DNA of 17,395 nt from JBOFLG01 sp051657745 (lineage in GTDB: Bacteria > Actinomycetota > Actinomycetes > Actinomycetales > Dermatophilaceae). The notes beneath the pieces are model-generated. The model was not told where the DNA came from. It worked only from the letters and a program-made list of their open reading frames with translations, and ran no database searches. Shown piece after piece: positions 7,482 to 14,356 of this stretch (its first letter is position 1; the number at the start of each line of letters is the position of its first letter). The translations under genes and the position numbers were made by a program. The stretch covers positions 1-17,395 of the forward strand of contig JBOFLG010000188.1 of the NCBI GenBank assembly GCA_051657745.1, read 5' to 3'.

Positions 7482-7738
7482 AAGGCAACCTGATGGACAT
7501 ATCTGCGCGGTGGACTGTGCACGCGAGTGGACTGTCATGCGTGGTCCGAATCCTCCTGCGGCGCCGCCGGAGGATGCCGCTTCCGCCCCAGCACGGCATC
7601 CCACCTGGGCAGACACCACCAGGCCGACGCTGTGACGCGTCGCGGCAGCCCGCGGAGAGTACCCATTCCTGGCAGTCCTCGACGACGCCACCGGGATCGG
7701 CGTAGCGCAGCGTCAGGTGACTGTCGGGCCACCGAACT

Positions 7739-7789
7739 CCCCTCTGCCAGAGGGGATTGAGAGCATCTCACCGGCCGGTGAGATGCTCT
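7739..7789 (-). terminator. Double hairpin downstream of priA, probable terminator
   Basis: Two inverted repeats follow the priA stop. A 30-bp perfect palindrome (7760-7789; half-site agagcatctcaccgg) is followed, in the minus direction, by cccctctg-c-cagagggg (7739-7755). Both would form stable RNA stems. No U run follows, so this would be the U-less type common in actinobacteria. A fully symmetric 30-bp site could also be a dimeric regulator site. Confidence 0.5.
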
Positions 7790-7903
7790 GCACAACCAGC
7801 ACCGCTCACGCCCAGAGCCGGATCAGGACACCCACCATCACGGTGGTCACCGGCACCGCGCAGGCCGACTGGCGGCTGCCGTCGAGCCACCACACCAGTG
7901 TGG

Positions 7904-9967
7904 TCAGGTCGTGGGATCTCGCGGGTCGACCCGAATACCCACCGGGTCCGGCTCTTTGCGGGCCGACATCCGAGCCCGGAGTGCCGCGAGCTCGCGCGTC
8001 AGTTCGGGGCCGTTGTGCACCGGCACGGTGACCAGCATGCGCCACGCTCCCTGATCGCCGTGCGGCAGCGGACCGAGCACGGACGACGCGGCGGGCAGCC
8101 GCAGTTCGCCAGCAGTGACCGCAAGCGCGGCGCGTGACCCGGTGAGTGCCGCCAGCCGCCGGGCCGGGGGCAGCCCGACGACCTGCCGCTCCGCCAGTTC
8201 CCGGGCCCCGAACCAGGCCGGATCCCATCGCACCAGCGCCTCGACTGCAGGAACCGCGACACCAGTCGGGCTGCCACACACCACGACCCGTCCACCCTCA
8301 CCTGCCGAACGCACCACCGCCGCCGCCGCCAGCCACCGCCGCAACGACTCCTCACCGGCATCCAGCGTCGGCCGGTCGAGCAATGCCCAGGCATCCAGGA
8401 GCACCGCCGCTCGATAGCCGCCCGGCGCGGCCGGCTCCGCGCCGGGCGTCGACACGACCAGCCGCGGCCCAGGCGGGACGACGTCGAGCACCGACCCGGC
8501 GCCAGAACGGTCCACCGGGAACCCCGGGAAGGACCGGCCCAACTCCTCGGCCGTGCGGCGCGCCCCGACGACCGACGACCGCAACCGGGCGCCACCGCAG
8601 GATGGGCAGGCGAACGCCGCCTCGACCCGCCCGCACCACCGGCATGCCGGCGGTGTCTGGGGGCCGGGCAGCGCCAGCGGCCCCGCACACGACCGGCAGC
8701 GCGCCGGCCGGCGACACTCCTGACAGGACAACGACGGCAGGTACCCCCGACGTGGCACCTGGACCAGCACGGCACCGCCGGCGGTGAGCGCCTCCCCCGC
8801 GGTGCGCCAGGCGACGCTCGGCAGCCGGGCCGCGGCGGCGGCCGGGTCACGCGCGGGGTCGGACCCTTCACCGGCTACCCGGACCAGCGGCACCCGCGAG
8901 CGCACCGTCGAGCGCTCCGCCTCGACCGCGGCGAACGCGCCACGGTCGAGGAGGTCAGCGACCGCCGCGGTCCGCGCGAACCCGGCCGACAGCACCGCCG
9001 CCTCCTCCTCTCTGGCCCGAGCGAGCAGCACCTCACGAACGTGCGGATACGGTGCCCGCGGTTCATCGTGGAGGTCGTCGCCGTCATCCCACCAGGCCAC
9101 CAGCCCGAGCCGCTGAACTGGGGCGAACGCCGCCGACCGGGTGCCAATGACAACATCCACGTGCCCGCGAAGCACCGTAAGGAAAGCGGTGTAACGGGCC
9201 TGTGGCCCCTGATCGGCGGTCAGCCGCGTGTGTCGACCGGTGCCGAGCACCTCGGCGAGCGCGGCCTCCACGCGGGCGACGTCGCGGCCGTCGGGCACGA
9301 CGAGCAGCGCTCCACGACCGCCGTCGACCGCCGCGCGGGCGGCCTCGGCGAGGAGGTGCGGCCAACCCTCCCCCGGTATCTGGGACGGCAACGCCAGGAC
9401 GGATGCCGCCGGCGCGCCACCCCCAACGATGTGGCCGAGAAACGCCTCACCGGGGAGCAGCCCGCGCCAGGCCCGCCTCGCCGGGACCGGCAACTCGCCA
9501 TCCGGTGGTCGCTCGGCCGCGAGCGCCTTCTCGGCGGCGGCGTGGCGCGGCGGTACCGCCAGCCGAAGCACGTCGCCGAGCGTTCCGCCATAGTGCTGGG
9601 CGACCGCACCGGCCGCCGCGAGCACCGGCCTCGTGAGCACCGGCTCCGGCGAGACCACCCGGCGCACCGGCGAGAGCCGCCCGAGATGCTCGGCGTGGTC
9701 GCGGCGCTCGAGCACGAACCCATCGAGGTCGCGGCCCGCGAACCGCACCTTGACCCGGACCCCTGGCTGCGCGGCATCCGCCATCGACTGGGGCACCGTG
9801 TACTCGAAGGGTCGATCGAGGTGAGCCAGACCGGTGTCCACCTGCACCAGCGCCACCGGCCGTTCGGATGACGTGGCGTCGGTGCCAGCGAGCCGCCGGG
9901 GGCGCGCCGGGGTCGGTGCGCTGATGGCGAGTTGTTCGCCCACCTCACCCTGGTCTGCCCCGGTCAT
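7904..9967 (-). CDS. priA: PriA-like primosomal protein N', helicase motifs degenerate
   Basis: Homologue of the replication-restart protein PriA, about 687 aa. The N-terminal DNA-binding part is recognisable (VDTGLAHLDRPFEYTVP, VRVKVRFAGRDLDGFVL). The central zinc-binding block has eight cysteines at about 415, 418, 424, 427, 442, 445, 454 and 457 (CQEC, CRSC, CRWC, CPSC). The ATPase motifs are missing: the Walker A position reads LPSQIPGEGWPHLL, without GxGKT, and the DEAH box position reads WWDDGDDLHDEPRAPYPHVRE. As far as I know, actinobacterial PriA proteins share this loss, so it probably acts as a DNA-binding or loading scaffold rather than a helicase. The start is uncertain: ATG 9967 and ATG 10000 both lack a ribosome site. 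Confidence 0.9.
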   Translation of the reverse strand: MTGADQGEVGEQLAISAPTPARPRRLAGTDATSSERPVALVQVDTGLAHLDRPFEYTVPQSMADAAQPGVRVKVRFAGRDLDGFVLERRDHAEHLGRLSPVRRVVSPEPVLTRPVLAAAGAVAQHYGGTLGDVLRLAVPPRHAAAEKALAAERPPDGELPVPARRAWRGLLPGEAFLGHIVGGGAPAASVLALPSQIPGEGWPHLLAEAARAAVDGGRGALLVVPDGRDVARVEAALAEVLGTGRHTRLTADQGPQARYTAFLTVLRGHVDVVIGTRSAAFAPVQRLGLVAWWDDGDDLHDEPRAPYPHVREVLLARAREEEAAVLSAGFARTAAVADLLDRGAFAAVEAERSTVRSRVPLVRVAGEGSDPARDPAAAAARLPSVAWRTAGEALTAGGAVLVQVPRRGYLPSLSCQECRRPARCRSCAGPLALPGPQTPPACRWCGRVEAAFACPSCGGARLRSSVVGARRTAEELGRSFPGFPVDRSGAGSVLDVVPPGPRLVVSTPGAEPAAPGGYRAAVLLDAWALLDRPTLDAGEESLRRWLAAAAVVRSAGEGGRVVVCGSPTGVAVPAVEALVRWDPAWFGARELAERQVVGLPPARRLAALTGSRAALAVTAGELRLPAASSVLGPLPHGDQGAWRMLVTVPVHNGPELTRELAALRARMSARKEPDPVGIRVDPRDPTT

Positions 9968-10022
9968 GGTGGCGAAACTAGCCGACTGCGCCGAGCCCAT
10001 CGCGGGCCGCCGACCACCGGCC

Positions 10023-10058
10023 TGTGGACGACCGGTTGAGCCAGCGGCCTGTGGACAA
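10023..10058 (-). promoter_or_regulatory. Two DnaA-box-like sites between metK and priA
   Basis: On the minus strand TTGTCCACA (10058-10050) matches the DnaA box known from high-GC actinobacteria exactly. TCGTCCACA (10031-10023) differs by one base. They lie in the same orientation 27 bases apart, embedded in a longer direct repeat (cggcctgtggac). They lie 56-91 bases upstream of the chosen priA start. They may allow DnaA to act on priA expression; chance occurrence is not excluded. Confidence 0.45.
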
Positions 10059-10063
10059 CCTGC

Positions 10064-11284
10064 TCAGCCGGCGGCAGCTCGCTGCAACGCCTCGACCCGG
10101 TCGGTGCGCTCCCAGGTGAACGCCTCCTCGACGCCCTCGGCACTCGTGCGCCCGAAGTGCCCGTAGGCAGCGGTCGGACGGTAGATCGGCCGAAGCAGGT
10201 CGAGTTGCTCGAGGATTGCGGCCGGGCGCAGGTCAAAGACCTCGAGGATGGCCCGCTGGATGCGGTCGGCCGGAGCCGACTCGGTGCCGAACGTCTCCAC
10301 ATACAAACCGACTGGCTGCGCTTTACCGATGGCGTAGGCGACCTGGACCTCACACCGACTCGCAAGCCCGGCGGCAACGACGTTCTTCGCGACCCAGCGG
10401 GTGGCATATGCCGCCGACCGGTCGACCTTGCTGGGGTCCTTGCCGGAGAACGCGCCACCGCCGTGGCGGGCCATGCCGCCATACGTGTCGACGATGATCT
10501 TGCGGCCGGTCAAGCCGGCATCTCCCATTGGCCCGCCGATGACGAACTTGCCGGTGGGGTTGATGTAGGCGCGGTAATTGTCGGTGGCGAGTGTGGTTCC
10601 GGCCTCGGCGAGTTCAGCCAGCACCGGCTCGATGACGTGGGTGCGCACGTCGGGCTCGAGCATGCCGTCGAGGCTGACGTCCTCGGCGTGCTGGCTCGAG
10701 ACAACGACGGCATCGAGCGACACCGCGCGACTCCCTTCGTAGCCGATGGTGACCTGCGTCTTTCCGTCCGGCCGCAGGTAGGACAACTCGCCGTTCCTCC
10801 GCACTGCGGTGAGACGCTCGGCGAGACGGTGCGCCAGGAAGATCGGGAGCGGCATCAACTCGGGGGTGTCGTCGCAGGCGAAGCCGAACATCAACCCCTG
10901 GTCGCCGGCGCCCTGCTTGTCCAACGGGTCGACGCCGCCGGTGCGGCTCTCGAATGCCGTGTCCACTCCTTGCGCAATGTCCGGGCTCTGCTGGCCGATC
11001 GAGACCTCGACCCCGCATGAGGCGCCGTCGAAGCCCTTAGTCGAGGAGTCATACCCAATCCGCAAGATCGTCTCGCGGACAATCGTCGGGATTTCGACGT
11101 ACGCCTCGGTGGTGACCTCACCGGCCACGTGGACAAGGCCGGTAGTGACCATTGTCTCGACCGCTACTCGGCTGCTCGGGTCCTGTGCGAGGAGGGCATC
11201 GAGGATCGCGTCGGAAATCTGGTCGCAGATCTTGTCCGGATGGCCCTCGGTGACGGACTCGGACGTAAAGAGGCGTGCAGGCAC
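10064..11284 (-). CDS. metK: S-adenosylmethionine synthetase (methionine adenosyltransferase)
   Basis: Makes S-adenosylmethionine from methionine and ATP in the cytosol; the product feeds methyltransferases such as RsmB. The 406-aa length is normal. Motifs seen are ESVTEGHPDK (9-18, with the catalytic His15 and metal-binding Asp17), GAGDQGLMFGF (125-135), GGPMGDAGLTGRKI (250-263) and GGGAFSGKDPSKVDRS (275-290), the P-loop-like signature. GTG at 11284 is chosen because AAGGAG lies six bases upstream and the N-terminus then matches the family; the frame could extend 11 codons. A 127-bp gap separates it from the plus-strand coiled-coil gene, so unlike in many relatives it must have its own promoter. 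No SAM riboswitch pattern was seen in that gap. Confidence 0.97.
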   Translation of the reverse strand: MPARLFTSESVTEGHPDKICDQISDAILDALLAQDPSSRVAVETMVTTGLVHVAGEVTTEAYVEIPTIVRETILRIGYDSSTKGFDGASCGVEVSIGQQSPDIAQGVDTAFESRTGGVDPLDKQGAGDQGLMFGFACDDTPELMPLPIFLAHRLAERLTAVRRNGELSYLRPDGKTQVTIGYEGSRAVSLDAVVVSSQHAEDVSLDGMLEPDVRTHVIEPVLAELAEAGTTLATDNYRAYINPTGKFVIGGPMGDAGLTGRKIIVDTYGGMARHGGGAFSGKDPSKVDRSAAYATRWVAKNVVAAGLASRCEVQVAYAIGKAQPVGLYVETFGTESAPADRIQRAILEVFDLRPAAILEQLDLLRPIYRPTAAYGHFGRTSAEGVEEAFTWERTDRVEALQRAAAG

Positions 11285-11411
11285 GCGGAACTCCTTCAGG
11301 CTGGGAAGAGGCGGCATCGACAGTTGCGGTCGAGCGGCGCGCGGCCAAATGTACCCGCACGGTCAGAATCGGCCCGGATGCAGGCTGTCGAACCACGAAT
11401 GCTCTGCGATC
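11285..11411. promoter_or_regulatory. Divergent promoter region of metK and the coiled-coil pair
   Basis: The 127 bases between two divergent starts must contain promoters for both sides. On the plus strand TTGCGG (about 11324) with CAAATG 16 bases further on is a possible -35/-10 pair. On the minus strand TACATT in the same area could serve as a -10, without a good -35. Neither is certain. Confidence 0.35.
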
Positions 11412-12935
11412 ATGGTCGGCGTGTCCGAAGGGTCCGTGCCGAACACCACGGCAGCCGAGCCTGACTCAGACGTGCCCGCGCGACATGGGGGCGGGCTCGG
11501 GCCGACCAGCACCCCGGTCGACGAGGCGCTCTCCCTGCTGACCCGAGCTCACGATCTCGCCGACCAGCTTCGCACCGATGCGCACCGCGAGGCCACTGAG
11601 GCTCGCAGTGAGGCGAGCCGGATCCGGCTGGAGACCGCCGCCGCTGCGGCTGAGCTCGAGGGTGTGCGCGCGGCGGTGGAGCGATCCCGGGAAGAAGCCG
11701 AGCAGCGGCTCGAGGAGGCCCGGGCCGAAGCGGTGATTCTGCTCGCCGACGCTGCCGACCAGGCCGCGTTGCTACGGGCCCGAGCCACCAAGGCGAGCGA
11801 CGAGGCGGTCGCCGTTGGTGACGACCAGGCGCAGGCCCGCCTGGACGATGCCGAACGACAGGCCGCCGCATTGGTCGAACGCGCCAGACGCGACCACGAC
11901 GCCACCATGGCTCGGCTCGCCGCCGAGGAGAGCGCGCACCAGGAGCGCTGGGCCAATGAGCAGGAGTCGCACGCCGCAGAGTTGCTCACGATGCGCGACG
12001 CCACCCTCAGCGAGGTTGCCCGGCTCCGGGTTGGGGTCGACACCTACGTTGCCCGTCGACGCGCCGAGGTCGACGCGGCGGCGACCCGCCGGCTCGACGA
12101 GCTCACCGCCCGCGAGAGCGCGCGCACCACCGAGCACGAGCGCCTCCTGGAGCAGGCCCGGGCCGACGCGGAGCGGCAGATCGTCGAGGCCGAAGCCGAA
12201 GCCGCGGCCACGATCCAAGCGGCCGACGCTCACCTGGCGTGGGCTCAGACCACGGTGCGCGAGATCCTCGAGCAGTCGGAGAGCGACGCGCAGGAACGGT
12301 CCCGGGCACACCACACCGAGATCAGCGAACGCTCACGCTCGCATCGGGAGCGGGTCCAGGGGCTGCTCGGGAGCGCCACGACCACCGCTCAGGACCGCAT
12401 CGCCGAGGCCGAGGCCGAAGCCCGCCGGTTGCGAGAGATGGCCGAGTCGGTGCTCGCCGAGGCGCGTGCGGAGGCCGCTCGCACCCGTGATGGTGCGATG
12501 CACGAGGCCGAACGTGTGCTCAGTGCGGCACGCGAGCAGGAGGCCGAGACCACCCAGCGGGCCGAGCGGCGGCTCGCCGAGGCCGACGCAGGTGCCCGTC
12601 AGGTGCGGCACGCGGCTGCGGAGGACGTGGAGCGAATGCACCGCGAGGCGCATGAATACCACGCCGCCGCGCGGGCCGAGATCATGCGCACGTCCGAAGC
12701 GGCCCGGGAACGCGCCGACACGGTCCGCGCCGAGGCACAGGCGGCGGTGGAACGTGCTCGGGCCGAGGTGAATACGCTGGCGTCGCGACGGGATGCCATC
12801 ACCTCACAGTTGGACGCTCTCAGCGGGGTCATCGAGGCGCTCACCGTCGATGAGGACCACCGCGAACGGCTCCCGCCCGAGCACGAGCAGGCCAGCCCCC
12901 CTCACCCAACCACCCTTGAGCAGGAGTCTGAATGA
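11412..12935 (+). CDS. Long coiled-coil protein, proline-free rod, cytoskeleton-like
   Basis: A 507-aa protein of unknown function. After a short flexible N-terminus (1-35) it has no proline at all from residue 36 to 487. It is dominated by Ala, Glu, Arg and Gln in coiled-coil order, so an extended alpha-helical rod is expected. There is no signal peptide or membrane segment. At 457-467 it carries ASRRDAITSQL, close to ARRDSITTQL in the next gene, before a Pro/Glu-rich tail (488-507). It resembles in style the Scy/FilP rods that organise polar growth in actinobacteria, but it lacks a DivIVA head. ATG 11412 has no ribosome site; GTG 11421 or 11433 are alternatives. Its stop overlaps the next start (ATGA), so the two are co-translated and probably partner proteins. 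Confidence 0.8.
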   Translation: MVGVSEGSVPNTTAAEPDSDVPARHGGGLGPTSTPVDEALSLLTRAHDLADQLRTDAHREATEARSEASRIRLETAAAAAELEGVRAAVERSREEAEQRLEEARAEAVILLADAADQAALLRARATKASDEAVAVGDDQAQARLDDAERQAAALVERARRDHDATMARLAAEESAHQERWANEQESHAAELLTMRDATLSEVARLRVGVDTYVARRRAEVDAAATRRLDELTARESARTTEHERLLEQARADAERQIVEAEAEAAATIQAADAHLAWAQTTVREILEQSESDAQERSRAHHTEISERSRSHRERVQGLLGSATTTAQDRIAEAEAEARRLREMAESVLAEARAEAARTRDGAMHEAERVLSAAREQEAETTQRAERRLAEADAGARQVRHAAAEDVERMHREAHEYHAAARAEIMRTSEAARERADTVRAEAQAAVERARAEVNTLASRRDAITSQLDALSGVIEALTVDEDHRERLPPEHEQASPPHPTTLEQESE

Positions 12936-14356
12936 ACCAGCCGGAGTTTCCCACCGTCTTCCGCGGCTACGACCCGGTGCAGGTCGACCGCCGCCTCGCC
13001 GCTCTCCAGCAGACCGCTGACGCGGCCCGTCAGGAGGCCGAGGCACATACGGACGAGCTCACCAGGAGCCGCGAGGAGAGCGAATCGCTCGCTGCCGAAC
13101 TGGCCGAGACCCGGCACCACCTGGCTGGGCTTGAGGAGGAGACCCGAAAGGCGTCGACGCCGACGTTCGCCGACCTCGGCGAACGCATCGGACGCATCCT
13201 CGGCCTCGCCGACGAGGAGGCCGCCGACCTGCGAGTCGCTGCCACCGCCCAGGCCGACGCGGCCCGCGCTGACGCCGAGCAGGATGCCGACCTGGTGCGC
13301 GCGGAGGCGGACCGGTACGCCGAGGAGATGCGTTCCACCGCCGACGTATCCGCAGAGGAGACGATCGCTCGAGCCAAGCAGGAGGCGGACTCGATCATCG
13401 ACCACGCGGCCCGAGAAGCTGCGGCCCGACGCGAAGAGGCCGAGGCGTACTTCGAAAAGCAGCGGGCGACCGCGGCGGCGCAGGCGGCCGATTTCGAGCG
13501 CACGCTCGGTGAGCGTCGAGACAAGATCACCGCTGAGTTTGCGGTCCAGATGGCCACCCAGGAAGAGTCGCTCAAGTCGGCCCAGGAACGCGCCGGGCAG
13601 CTCACCCGGGAGGCCGAGGAGGATCGCTCGGGCGCTGCAGCCGAGGCCAAGCGGGTCCTCGAAGCCGCGCGCACCGAGGCGACCAACCTCGTGCGCAGTG
13701 CCAAGGACCAGGCCGACCGGGTGCGTCGTGACTCCGAACGCGAGCTGGCTGCGGTCACAGCCCGTCGCGACAGCATCACTACCCAGCTCAGCAACGTGCG
13801 CAACATGCTCGCCACCCTCGGCGGTGCCCAGGCGGTGGGCCTGGTCGAGCAGCCGGCGGCAACCGTCGAGGCGGCGGCCCAGACCCCGGTCGACGACAGC
13901 CTCGACCGCACCCAGGCCGAGTCCGAGGCCGAGGCAGCCAGCAGTGCCCACGCCATCGACACCGAACGCGCCGAGGCCGAGGCCGAGGTAACCGAGGCCG
14001 AGGTAACCGCAGCAGACGATGGTGTTCCCACGGGAGCCGACGCCGCCACCGAGCGACCCGCCGACGCCGACGGCATCCCTGGCGATGTGGTCGGCCAGAT
14101 CGAGAGCGAGCGTGGCGACCAGAAACTCGCCGCTGGCGGTGACGCGCGGCGCCTCGCCAGGTCACTGCACCCGTGCCCCCGCTGCCGGTTCAGGCGTACG
14201 GGATCACCGCGTGGTTCGGCCTCGCGTCATCCGGTTCACCGGAGTGAGGCCACGGCATCCCACACGGCATGCGCCACGTCGGCTTTGCTGGTCGGGCCGA
14301 CGTCGATGACATCGGTAGAACCGCGGCGTAACAGGTGGACTGTGCTGTGGTCCTGA
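12932..14356 (+). CDS. DivIVA-like coiled-coil protein, probable frameshift near the 3' end
   Basis: As it stands the frame encodes 474 aa. The N-terminus FPTVFRGYDPVQVDRRLAAL (6-25) is a DivIVA-type motif, the membrane-curvature/pole-targeting head in the Wag31/DivIVA family. A coiled coil follows (about 25-275), then ARRDSITTQLSNVRNMLATL (277-296), then an acidic Ala/Glu/Asp-rich tail (300-400). Such proteins scaffold polar growth and division in actinobacteria. From residue about 405 the sequence turns Arg/Cys/His-rich and runs 121 bases antisense into coaBC, which looks wrong. A -1 shift near 14146 instead gives a Pro-rich tail ending GITAWFGLASSGSPE with a stop at 14245-14247, about 438 aa in total. 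The ATG overlaps the upstream stop (ATGA). It is closer to actinobacterial DivIVA-domain rods than to core Wag31. Confidence 0.85.
   Translation: MNQPEFPTVFRGYDPVQVDRRLAALQQTADAARQEAEAHTDELTRSREESESLAAELAETRHHLAGLEEETRKASTPTFADLGERIGRILGLADEEAADLRVAATAQADAARADAEQDADLVRAEADRYAEEMRSTADVSAEETIARAKQEADSIIDHAAREAAARREEAEAYFEKQRATAAAQAADFERTLGERRDKITAEFAVQMATQEESLKSAQERAGQLTREAEEDRSGAAAEAKRVLEAARTEATNLVRSAKDQADRVRRDSERELAAVTARRDSITTQLSNVRNMLATLGGAQAVGLVEQPAATVEAAAQTPVDDSLDRTQAESEAEAASSAHAIDTERAEAEAEVTEAEVTAADDGVPTGADAATERPADADGIPGDVVGQIESERGDQKLAAGGDARRLARSLHPCPRCRFRRTGSPRGSASRHPVHRSEATASHTACATSALLVGPTSMTSVEPRRNRWTVLWS
13979..14008 (+). repeat. 15-bp tandem repeat in the acidic tail
   Basis: Two exact adjacent copies of gaggccgaggtaacc, in frame, encode the AEVTE-type repeat in the acidic tail of the DivIVA-like protein. 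Confidence 0.9.
14143..14247 (+). other. Candidate frameshift and true 3' end of the DivIVA-like gene
   Basis: The +1-mod-3 frame has a TGA at 14140-14142 and is then open to a TGA at 14245-14247. It encodes APRQVTAPVPPLPVQAYG and then ITAWFGLASSGSPE with mostly G/C third bases. The annotated frame in the same stretch encodes Arg/Cys/His-rich sequence. The switch point falls in the repetitive gacgcgcggcgcc (14141-14153), where a one-base loss or a sequencing error is plausible. Ending at 14247 would leave only a 12-base tail-to-tail overlap with coaBC. Confidence 0.6.

Larger units (their letters stand above)
7340..7903. other. 564-bp intergenic region between priA and the transporter
   Basis: No convincing gene. 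It holds two inverted repeats next to the priA 3' end (7739-7789) and two weaker ones near the transporter start. Minus-strand frames contain short peptide-like stretches in different frames: LRYADPGGVVEDCQEWVL around 7640-7705, ASAWWCLPRWDAVLGRKR around 7570-7625, and a hydrophobic 29-codon frame VWWLDGSRQSACAVPVTTVM from GTG 7895 to the stop at 7806. None has a ribosome site, and I cannot name any. They may be remnants of decayed genes at the insertion point. Confidence 0.5.

Noticed and set aside
7806..7895. 29-codon hydrophobic minus-strand frame just after priA
   Set aside because: Peptide-like (VWWLDGSRQSACAVPVTTVM) but lacks a ribosome site and any known homologue; mentioned only within the intergenic entry.
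9041..9871. 276-codon plus-strand open frame
   Set aside because: Antisense to priA, His/Arg-rich with no recognisable domain.
11129..11138. A further DnaA-box-like 9-mer (TTGTCCACG) inside metK
   Set aside because: Fully explained by the Leu-Val-His codons of MetK and one base off the box.
10809..11411. In-frame upstream extension of the coiled-coil gene to 10809
   Set aside because: This part is antisense to metK and has none of the Ala/Glu rod composition; the gene more likely starts near 11412.
11285..11411. SAM riboswitch upstream of metK
   Set aside because: No SAM-I/II/IV-type conserved blocks were found in the leader.
12902..13951. 349-codon minus-strand frame rich in Gly, Leu and Arg
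   Set aside because: Exact antisense of the DivIVA-like gene; the Gly/Leu/Arg pattern is the mirror of Ala/Glu codons.
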